Shown: positions 17,217 through 24,795 of the stretch, piece after piece
Position numbering within the stretch: the stretch's first letter is position 1
Layout of the letters: each line of letters starts with the position of its first letter
Origin: GCA-2683135 sp964507445
Lineage (GTDB): Bacteria; Planctomycetota; GCA-002687715
Direction of reading: 5' to 3'
Length of the DNA stretch: 64,000 nt
Assembly (NCBI GenBank): GCA_964507445.1
Contig: CAZDQF010000005.1
Span: forward strand, 124,001-188,000
The notes under the pieces: model-generated
What the model was told of the DNA's origin: nothing
Database searches by the model: none
Seen by the model: only the letters and a program-made list of their open reading frames with translations
Position numbers and translations under genes: made by a program

Positions 17217-18224
17217 TCACCGCCCCAGGATCAAGGCCTGGAGCACGATCAAGATGACGATCTCTACGGCCAGGAGGACCATCCATCCCTTCAATCCACG
17301 ACGAGGTGACTCGACGGTGACACGGCCGTGGAAGGCGGTGATGTCCCGCCCAGGGTTGTGTGCAACGGGAGCGGGGATCTGTGGAGTCGCCGCGTCCGGA
17401 TTGACTGGCAGCACCGGGGTGGGCTCCACCGGGGTCGCCTCGCTCTCGTCGCCCACGGGATACTCGCGGTTGGCGGACTCGAATTCCACCGGGATGTCCA
17501 GGACCTTGACGATCCCCACGGTGATGTTGTCTTCGCCGCCCCGGCTGTTGGCCAGATCCACGAGCATCTGCGACGCCACCTGCGGCGGGTGCTCGAGGGC
17601 ATGGTCACGGATCTCGTCGTCTTCGACGTGGTTGTACAGGCCGTCGGAGCAGAGGACGAACAGATCGCCCGTGGAAGCTTCGCGGCTGTTGTAGTCCACC
17701 TGGACCACGTCTCCCATCCCCACACACCGTGTGATGATGTTCCGTTCGGGGTGGTTCTTGGCCTTCTCCGGCGTCAGCAACCCGATCTCAATGAGATCGT
17801 TCAAGTAGGTGTGGTCCCGGGTGACCTGCTCGATCTCCCCGGCATGAACCCGATAAGCCCGACTGTCTCCGATGTGGGCGATCTGAGCCTGTCCGCCGCG
17901 CAGCGCGACCACGACGCAGGTCGTCCCCATGTTGCGGAGGGCGGGGTCCCTCGCGCCCTTGTCGCGGACGGAAGCGTTGCCCTTGTCGATAGCCGTGGAG
18001 AGCAGGCGCTTGAGGTTGTGGGTCGCCGAGTTCTTGAACGACTCCACCATGGTCTCCACGGTGGTCCGGCTGGCCACCGTGCCACCGTTGTGCCCGCCCA
18101 TGCCGTCACAGACCACCAGCACACGCCCCTTTCCCATGAGGTCCTCGTCGTCCTTCGACTCCCAATAGGCCCAGTGATCCTGGTTCTCGGAACGGACCAT
18201 CCCCACATGGGTGAGGGCCCCCAT
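17217..18224 (-). CDS. tail-anchored PP2C-family Ser/Thr phosphatase
   Basis: ATG at 18224 is chosen because GAGAAAGGA precedes it at good spacing; a TTG further upstream is possible but not needed. The 335-residue protein has the PPM/PP2C motifs in order: VRSENQDHW (10-18, metal-binding), VVCDGMGGHNGG (38-48), HIGDSRAYR, LCSDGLYNHV and GGEDNITVGIV. The catalytic domain ends at about residue 240; a proline-rich linker leads to a single C-terminal membrane helix (VLLAVEIVILIVLQAL), so the phosphatase is anchored with its active site in the cytoplasm. It reverses Ser/Thr phosphorylation, most likely by the kinase encoded immediately downstream. Confidence 0.93.
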   Translation of the reverse strand: MGALTHVGMVRSENQDHWAYWESKDDEDLMGKGRVLVVCDGMGGHNGGTVASRTTVETMVESFKNSATHNLKRLLSTAIDKGNASVRDKGARDPALRNMGTTCVVVALRGGQAQIAHIGDSRAYRVHAGEIEQVTRDHTYLNDLIEIGLLTPEKAKNHPERNIITRCVGMGDVVQVDYNSREASTGDLFVLCSDGLYNHVEDDEIRDHALEHPPQVASQMLVDLANSRGGEDNITVGIVKVLDIPVEFESANREYPVGDESEATPVEPTPVLPVNPDAATPQIPAPVAHNPGRDITAFHGRVTVESPRRGLKGWMVLLAVEIVILIVLQALILGR

Positions 18225-18312
18225 TTCAACGTCCTTTCTCCAGGACGGGCTGTGCACCGAATCAGGACTCAACTTGACGAGCTTCTCACTTCAACGATCG
18301 TGGCGACGCATT

Positions 18313-19773
18313 CTATCCGACGCCGCCGCCGTCACCTCGACCTGGTCTCCGAGGGCCCTTGGCCGATGACCGACCCCCACCTCTGTCGCTCCTGCTGCCA
18401 GCGGATCCTCCACCGCGAGAGCCTCTTCCGGCGCCTCCACGGCTTCGATCCGAGGACCGCTCTCCGCCCTTGCGGGGACCGTCCCTACGCTCAGAGTCCC
18501 TCGACGAACGGGCTCCTCCATCACGGCCACCGGAGTCTCGCCGGGGACCGCGACCGCCGCCGCGACCCTGGGCAGGTCTCTTGCCTCCGCCAGCACCTCC
18601 CCCGCCGGGGCCACGGGATGCGGGGCGACGGACACGCTTCTTGCGCGCCGGGAGCGGCGCCGGCGGCGTGACCCGAGCCTCAGCCGCTACGAGATCTTCT
18701 CGTCGCGGTCCCGGTTCGGGGTCCCGGGCGAGCGCGGTCCCGTAGGCGTCCACATGGTCGCCGTTCTTGAGGTCCCCCCGCCAGGCTTTGGGGATGGCGT
18801 CTACGCCGTGCAGCGCGCCCGACAGTCCGCCCACCAGACAACCGAGCGTGTCCGCGCTCCCTCCCTCAGAGATGGCATCCAGGACACACCCCTCGTACGA
18901 GTCGAGGCCGGTCAACCAGAGGTAGAGGGACGACACCACGGCGGTCAACGAGAAACCCCCGGTGGCCGTGGTGATGGGTCGCGCGCCCTTGTCGGAAGCC
19001 TGATCGATGATCCGACGAAAGGCCGGCTCCAGATCGAGCTGGATCAGGTCCGGCAACGGCTGGAGGGCAACGGAGAACTGGTTGAGGAAGGTCTCATGGC
19101 CGGGATAGAGCACCTCCACGTACTCCTCCGCCATCATGTCCTCCGCCCGGCGAGCGGCCGCGGCGAGGCAGGTCGCCAAGTCCTCCGGGCTCAGAGCTTC
19201 CGGTCGGTCCGCGGCCACGGCGAGGGCCACGGCTTCCGCGACGCTCGCGGTCGAAGCGCACGCACGAGGGTCCCGATGGGTAAGGAGCGTCGACTCGATG
19301 GCGGCGCGGGTGCGGCCCTCCGCATCGTCCCGGTACCAGACACCCAGGGGAATCCCGCGGCTGGCGGCGCCGGAACCCGCGGTGTTGACGCCGCAGGTCT
19401 CCCAGGGGCCGCCGGAGAGCATGCGCCGGAGGGCGATGCGGAAGTTGCGCCGCGGGCGCCGGTACTGCCCGAGCACCCGCCCCTCCGCCGCCTCGCCGAG
19501 GGCCTCCAGACGGGCTCGCAGACCGGCGACGGCGAACTCTCCTTCCTCGAGCAACGTGTCGATGGTGGCGAGAGCTACCTGGGTCTCGTCTTCGTAGGCG
19601 CTTCGGGTGAAGTAGCCGGAGCGATACTCCGGCTGGGTCTCCTGCGGATCAAGGAACCTCTCGATGGGCCCCACACGCCGCTCGATGTCCTCCGGGCTCA
19701 TCCCCTCGAGGGGTGCGCCCAAAGCCTCCCCTACCGCCATGCCAACGATCGCTCCACGCGCTCGATCCTTCAT
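18313..19773 (-). CDS. ADP-ribosylglycohydrolase-family (DraG-like) protein with Arg/Gly/Ser-rich tail
   Basis: Start ATG at 19773 (MKDRARGAIVGMAVG), the canonical beginning of this family; the open frame continues upstream without coding character. 486 residues: an all-alpha DraG/ARH-like domain at 1 to about 365, then roughly 110 residues of very biased Arg/Gly/Ser/Pro sequence containing RGG-like repeats. DraG enzymes remove ADP-ribose from proteins using two metal ions. Here the first metal motif (TDDT in the family) reads EDET (61-64), and the second (GGDTDT) reads GGSADT, so one or more metal ligands are altered. The tail may bind nucleic acid or protein, by analogy with RGG regions; this is inference. 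Part of the FHA/FtsZ-like, PP2C and kinase operon. Confidence 0.8.
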   Translation of the reverse strand: MKDRARGAIVGMAVGEALGAPLEGMSPEDIERRVGPIERFLDPQETQPEYRSGYFTRSAYEDETQVALATIDTLLEEGEFAVAGLRARLEALGEAAEGRVLGQYRRPRRNFRIALRRMLSGGPWETCGVNTAGSGAASRGIPLGVWYRDDAEGRTRAAIESTLLTHRDPRACASTASVAEAVALAVAADRPEALSPEDLATCLAAAARRAEDMMAEEYVEVLYPGHETFLNQFSVALQPLPDLIQLDLEPAFRRIIDQASDKGARPITTATGGFSLTAVVSSLYLWLTGLDSYEGCVLDAISEGGSADTLGCLVGGLSGALHGVDAIPKAWRGDLKNGDHVDAYGTALARDPEPGPRREDLVAAEARVTPPAPLPARKKRVRRPASRGPGGGGAGGGKRPAQGRGGGRGPRRDSGGRDGGARSSRDSERRDGPRKGGERSSDRSRGGAGRGSRGGGSAGSRSDRGGGRSSAKGPRRPGRGDGGGVG

Positions 19774-19811
19774 CCCCACACCCCTTCGCGAGTACCGCTC
19801 CCTCGTGCCGA

Positions 19812-21506
19812 TCAGGCAATCCCCTCGATGTTCAGGCTCTCTGGAAACGGCAGCCCTCCGACCCAGACCGCGATCCGAACACCGTCCCCCTTGTCCCCGT
19901 AGACCCCCACGTCGACGTCCGCCTGCGGCAGCGGACCCTCGAGCTTGCCGACGGTTGCGGAGATCCTGTCGACGACCGCTGGATCGCCCGCGAGGGTATC
20001 CTGGCCAATCATCACCAGCGCCAGCGCGACACGCCCACGGGAACCGGCTGTCCCACACAACCAGCCGTCCGCGAACACGTAATCCACCGCTTCCTCCAGC
20101 CCCTGAGCGTCGACGCTCCTGGCGGCGGCGAACCCGAGAGCGCTCATGCCGTCGGCATCCAACACGCCGCTCAGATTGCCGCCGGTGAGACCGCCCTTCA
20201 GCGCCGGAAGGGACGCAGCACGCAAGAACAGGTCCAGGAGCCCGGCGACGGTGTCGTTGTGAACGACACGGGAGCCGTCCTGTAGCGCCGTCGTCAGGCG
20301 CGCTTCGTCGAAGAGGACGAACGGGCGGAGCTTGGAGGCGTCGTGCAGGAGCCGCAGCTCGGCGAGGCCATCCTCAGTTGCCTCGGAGCGGCGATCGTCC
20401 GCCATCGCCTCTGAAGATGGCGTCGACAGCAACAACCCACACGGCCTCTCCGGATCAAGCTCCCGCAGGACCTCGGTCACCACGGGCACGAACCCGACCC
20501 CGGTGGAACCACCGAGCCCCGCGGTCAGCAGCCTGAACGTCGACCCCTCGCCGATGGTGGCGGACAGTTGATCGCGGAGCTCGCCGCGGAGCGCGTCCGC
20601 TGCTCCACGGGCAGCGCGCACGTCGTCGAGGCCGCTGGGGAGCAGAAGGGTGGACTCCGCCCCCGCTTCGTTCAGGACGTCCTCGTCCCCTGACATGGCG
20701 ACCACGCGAGACCAGCCGAGCCGATGAAATGCACCCGCCAACCGCACGCCGGCCCGCCCCAATCCCACGATGCCCAGTCGGTAGGCACCGAACGCACGCT
20801 CCGACCCGGACCGGGCAGGCAGGACGGCCCCGTCCGCCTGGGGCCAGGCGATCCGGTCTTCCGGGTTCTTGACGATGGAGAGGGCATGCTCGGGCAGCGC
20901 CTCCTGAGGCGCTGCCGCAGCCAGCCGCCCCAGGTCCACGTGACCCGTCTGCGGATCGATCAGCCCCTCCCTGGCCAGGGCGCGCTTCAAGACCGCGTTC
21001 TCCGTAGCCAGTCGGCTGTTGTCCTCTTCCTTCTCGTTGAGGAGGCGTTCGAGTCGGCGCAACCGGTTCCGTTGATCCACCTGGGAGCCGCCGCCACGAC
21101 CGGGATCGTGGATGGTCATATCCAGGTCGCCGGCGTCACCAGAGGAAGGCACAGAGGGTGCGTGGATGGTGGAGCGTCTTCCGAGGGCAGCCAGATCCAA
21201 CCCGCTCTCGTCCTCTGCTGGATGGAACAGGCGCATCTCAGTCCGGCCGATGCGGAGGACGTCCGAGTGCTTGAGCTTGCTGTCCTTGACCCGCTCGCCG
21301 TTGACGTAGATCCCGTTCTCGCTGTCGAGGTCCTGAACCATGAACTCGCCCGGGCCGCTCTCGATGATGACAGCGTGCTCCCTGGAGACCCATCCGTCGG
21401 TCAGCAGAAGATGGCAGGTGTCGCTGCGACCGATGAGGAACCGCGGGCCCGAGAGCTTGCAGGTCTTCCATTGAAGCGGTCCGTTGAGGACCTGGAGTTC
21501 CGCCAT
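19812..21506 (-). CDS. FHA domain - coiled coil - FtsZ/tubulin-like fusion protein
   Basis: 564 residues from ATG at 21506. FHA domain at about 5-93: FLIGRSDTC, VSREHAV (40-46), SENGIYVNG (62-70). A coiled coil follows at about 143-178 (NRLRRLERLLNEKEED). Residues 243 to about 555 match the whole FtsZ fold: LGIVGLGRAGVRL for the first nucleotide loop, AGLGGSTGVGFVPVV (329-343) for the T4 tubulin signature GGGTGTG, FDEARLTT and NDTVAGLLDLF for the nucleotide-contacting helix region, GGNLSGVL (442-449) at the T7 loop, and the C-terminal beta domain. The T7 loop lacks the NxDxxD acids that activate GTP hydrolysis in FtsZ, so it may bind nucleotide or polymerise without normal turnover. First gene of an operon with DraG-like, PP2C and kinase genes. 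No clear ribosome binding site precedes the start. Confidence 0.78.
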   Translation of the reverse strand: MAELQVLNGPLQWKTCKLSGPRFLIGRSDTCHLLLTDGWVSREHAVIIESGPGEFMVQDLDSENGIYVNGERVKDSKLKHSDVLRIGRTEMRLFHPAEDESGLDLAALGRRSTIHAPSVPSSGDAGDLDMTIHDPGRGGGSQVDQRNRLRRLERLLNEKEEDNSRLATENAVLKRALAREGLIDPQTGHVDLGRLAAAAPQEALPEHALSIVKNPEDRIAWPQADGAVLPARSGSERAFGAYRLGIVGLGRAGVRLAGAFHRLGWSRVVAMSGDEDVLNEAGAESTLLLPSGLDDVRAARGAADALRGELRDQLSATIGEGSTFRLLTAGLGGSTGVGFVPVVTEVLRELDPERPCGLLLSTPSSEAMADDRRSEATEDGLAELRLLHDASKLRPFVLFDEARLTTALQDGSRVVHNDTVAGLLDLFLRAASLPALKGGLTGGNLSGVLDADGMSALGFAAARSVDAQGLEEAVDYVFADGWLCGTAGSRGRVALALVMIGQDTLAGDPAVVDRISATVGKLEGPLPQADVDVGVYGDKGDGVRIAVWVGGLPFPESLNIEGIA

Positions 21507-21799
21507 GAGACAGGAGTGGTCAACAGAACCGGGTTCGAGAGTCGTCGTTGGTGACCCGCGACCTCCCCAGGGCCACGGACGCCACCTCGCACACGCCACC
21601 ATTGTTCTTGCGCCGACCCTTTTTTGAAAGCCCAACGGACACGGAACCGGGACGGCGGACGGATGTTGGCCAACCCCGCCTGCTTGCCGTAAGATGCCGT
21701 CGCTTAGGGATTTCCCGTTAATCCAGCGGAAAAAGGGAAGCGAGCCGGGGGAGTGGGCAGCGTCGCGCTTCGCTCGCCCGGCGAATCAGGGGCCCTTCA

Positions 21800-24784
21800 A
21801 TGTATCGGATCGTCCTCGCCCTCGGCGTCATCGTCGCTGGTACCACCTTCGCGCAGACGCCATCGCTCCAGGTGACCTCCGCCTTCGACGGCGGAGTCGG
21901 CCCGTTCATCCGCACGGAGATGGTCACCATCACCGTCAACGGCATGAGCCATCAGCCCTGCACGTTGTTCATGGGGGACGCCGCGCCGACACCGTTCGCG
22001 GTGCCGGGCTTCGCGGGGACCCTCGGCATCGACCCGTTCACCATCGCGCCGTTCGGGCCCTATGACGGGCTCGGGTTCTTCGGCGGGTCGTTCCCGTTCT
22101 TCCTGGACAACACGGGTGCGGCCTCATTCACCATTCGAGTGCCCGTGGACCTGGGCGCCCCGGGTCCTCTGCCGGTCGCGTTCAGCCTCCAGGCGGTGGT
22201 GGGTCAACCGGCGAACCCGACCGGGGAGGTCATGGCGTTCTCCAACGCCGTCGTGCTGACGGTCGATGAACCATCCACGTCCCCGTCAGTGAGCGGCATC
22301 GACGTCCAGGTCATCCAGGAAGGGAGCAGCCCCACGGTGCTCATCAGCGGCGGCGGCTTCCTGGAGCGCGCGACCCTGACCGTGCCCCGCGTGTCCTTCC
22401 TGTCCACCACCATGCCCGGCAGTGAATCGGACGCGCTGTCCGTGAGCGTCGTGGACACGGACCCGGGTCCCGGTGTCACCGCTGCGCTTCAGGTGGTGGC
22501 TCCCCCGGGACTGGGCTCGATCCCGTCCCCTCCCATGACCAGCGCAGGGTTAGCGCTCATCCGCATCGACTTCAGCGCCACGGGGCTGTACAACGCCGCA
22601 AACCCGGCGGCCACGTTCACCACCAACCCGACGCCCGGAAACTACGGCGACCCCACCTACCTGGTCTATCAGACCAACTCCAACCCGTCCTTCACCTCCA
22701 TGACCCCGCAAGCGGCGCTCACCAGCGGTAATTGCGCGGTGTCCGTAACCGGCAGCGGCTTCCTCACCGGCGCCGAGGTGCGCATGGACCCGGGCGGGAT
22801 GGTGACGTCCCTCAGCCCCACCGCCGTGACCCAGACCCAGGTGGACTTCACGGTCCCTCCGGGCGTGCTGTCATCGAGCCTCTACGGCGTCACGGTCAGG
22901 AACGTGGACCACTTCCCCACGTCCCCCAAGGAGAGCACACTGAGCCCCCCAGGCACGGACTTCGCGGTGTTCCGCACGGGGGTCACGTCCAACGTCACGG
23001 TCACCGGCATCTCCCCGGTCAGCATCGTGGAGGGCACCGGGGGCGGCACCATCTTCATCTCCGGCACCTGCCCATCCGTCGGCACGTTCACGGCGCTGGA
23101 ATCGAGAGCCGGGATCACCAGCGTGAACCTCGGTTCCAACCTGGATGGCACAGACGCCAGTGTCTCGCTCCCGGTGGTGGCCATCCAGACGCCGGCGGCA
23201 GGCCAGTTCGTGATCGAAGCCCTCGTCCCTGATCTGCCCCCGGGGCTCAACCCGGCGGGCGTCACCGCGGGTGGCCTGGGTAATGCAGGAGTGAAGCACC
23301 TTCAGTTGATCCCGCCACCCTGCCTCGAGCCCGGAGGCAACCCCCACCTGACCTTCGGCGCGATCCCCGGCGCCGAACCGGGGAACGAGCTCACCTACCT
23401 CGCACAAGCGGCGCCGCAGGTGACCGGAGTGACGCCCAACAACGCGGGACGGGTGGACGGCGGTCAATCCGTGACCATCACGGGCACGGGGTTCTTCACC
23501 AACGACACGTCCTTACCCTCGAGCAACGGCGCGCTCATGGGCACCGCGGTTCTTGGCGGGACCATCGCCGACACGCCGTTCACGAACGTCACCATCATCG
23601 ATGACCAGACGATCACGGCCACCACACCTGATCTGAGCCTGCTGGGCCTGGCCCTGCCGTTCCAGACCGATATCACCATCCGCAATCCCGACGGCCAGCC
23701 GAACCCGTCAGGAGCCGGTGACGACTTCTGGATCGTGGACTCGTTATCGGACACGACGCCTACCGGCTTCCCCGTGGTACCAGGCGTCAACGTCCTGGAC
23801 ACCGGGTTAGCGGTGGCCTCCGCCAACGTGTACACATTCGACACCTCTCTCACCGTCTCGGTCGCGAGCATCATTCAGGCCCATGGCGAGTCACCGGTGA
23901 TCATCCGGTGTCGCGGTGACGTCCTCATCGACGGCGACATCGACCTGTCCGGCGGTGTCTTCGCCACCGCCCCGGGCCCCAACCCAGCACCGCTATCGCC
24001 GCCGGCCGCGGGTGGCTCCGGAGCCATGGGAGGCGACGTCACGCTGGTGCAGCCACCCCTGAGCGCCAACCTGGGAGCCAGCACGTTCAACGCCCTCACC
24101 CTGGGCCCGTTCAGCAGCTTCGGCAACGGCGGCGGCCACGGTCCCATCCAGGCCGGAGGCGGCGGTGGGGGCGGCATGGCGGGCGCCGGCGCCATGGGCC
24201 TGGGAATGGACCAGGGGCTGCTCACGGGAGGTCTGGGCGGACCGACGCTTGGCTTCCTCTCCCTGCCGCCGGCGATCCTCGGAGCAGGCGACGGCACCGA
24301 ATACCTGTACCCGCCTGGCGGCTCCGGAGGCGGAGCCGGTGGCATGGGCGCCTCCCTCCCCTATTCCTCCTCCCAGCCCGCCAACCAGCTGGGCCTCTCC
24401 GGCTCCGGAGGAAACGGCGGCGGAGCGATCCTGATCGCCGCGGACGGCATCATCACCGTCAACGGCGTGATCACCGCATCGGGGGAGGCGGGCTACTCAG
24501 GCGCCTTCGACAGCGCCACCCTGACCATCCCCGGAGCCGGAGGCGGGGGAGGCAGCGGCGGGGGCATCCTCCTCCAGGCGATCCAGGGCATCGTCCTCGG
24601 CCCGACCGCATCCACGCTGGCCAACGGCGGCCTGGGAGGGGTGGGCGCCCTGGCCGGGGTCAACGACGGGGGAGGCGGCAGCGACGGCATGATCCGATTC
24701 GCGTTGCCAGCCCAGGGCTCCGCGACACCGCAGATCGATCCACTGGCCGTTGTCAGCCCCACGGCAGACACCACGGGATGGTAG
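21800..24784 (+). CDS. large secreted IPT/TIG protein with glycine-rich C-terminus
   Basis: 994 residues with a signal peptide (1 to about 19, ending TTFAQ). It contains several IPT/TIG-type Ig-like domains, marked by the recurring GGQSVTITGTGF, VSVTGSGFLTGAEV and VLISGGGFLERATL phrases. The last ~280 residues change to beta-helix-like sequence (VIIRCRGDVLIDGDIDLSGG) followed by Gly/Ala-rich stretches (GGGGGGMAGAGAMG), as in cell-surface or matrix proteins. No sorting signal is evident. Function is probably structural or adhesive at the cell surface. The next gene is a clear paralogue starting 12 bases after the stop. Confidence 0.75.
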   Translation: MYRIVLALGVIVAGTTFAQTPSLQVTSAFDGGVGPFIRTEMVTITVNGMSHQPCTLFMGDAAPTPFAVPGFAGTLGIDPFTIAPFGPYDGLGFFGGSFPFFLDNTGAASFTIRVPVDLGAPGPLPVAFSLQAVVGQPANPTGEVMAFSNAVVLTVDEPSTSPSVSGIDVQVIQEGSSPTVLISGGGFLERATLTVPRVSFLSTTMPGSESDALSVSVVDTDPGPGVTAALQVVAPPGLGSIPSPPMTSAGLALIRIDFSATGLYNAANPAATFTTNPTPGNYGDPTYLVYQTNSNPSFTSMTPQAALTSGNCAVSVTGSGFLTGAEVRMDPGGMVTSLSPTAVTQTQVDFTVPPGVLSSSLYGVTVRNVDHFPTSPKESTLSPPGTDFAVFRTGVTSNVTVTGISPVSIVEGTGGGTIFISGTCPSVGTFTALESRAGITSVNLGSNLDGTDASVSLPVVAIQTPAAGQFVIEALVPDLPPGLNPAGVTAGGLGNAGVKHLQLIPPPCLEPGGNPHLTFGAIPGAEPGNELTYLAQAAPQVTGVTPNNAGRVDGGQSVTITGTGFFTNDTSLPSSNGALMGTAVLGGTIADTPFTNVTIIDDQTITATTPDLSLLGLALPFQTDITIRNPDGQPNPSGAGDDFWIVDSLSDTTPTGFPVVPGVNVLDTGLAVASANVYTFDTSLTVSVASIIQAHGESPVIIRCRGDVLIDGDIDLSGGVFATAPGPNPAPLSPPAAGGSGAMGGDVTLVQPPLSANLGASTFNALTLGPFSSFGNGGGHGPIQAGGGGGGGMAGAGAMGLGMDQGLLTGGLGGPTLGFLSLPPAILGAGDGTEYLYPPGGSGGGAGGMGASLPYSSSQPANQLGLSGSGGNGGGAILIAADGIITVNGVITASGEAGYSGAFDSATLTIPGAGGGGGSGGGILLQAIQGIVLGPTASTLANGGLGGVGALAGVNDGGGGSDGMIRFALPAQGSATPQIDPLAVVSPTADTTGW

Positions 24785-24795
24785 GGAGAACGACC

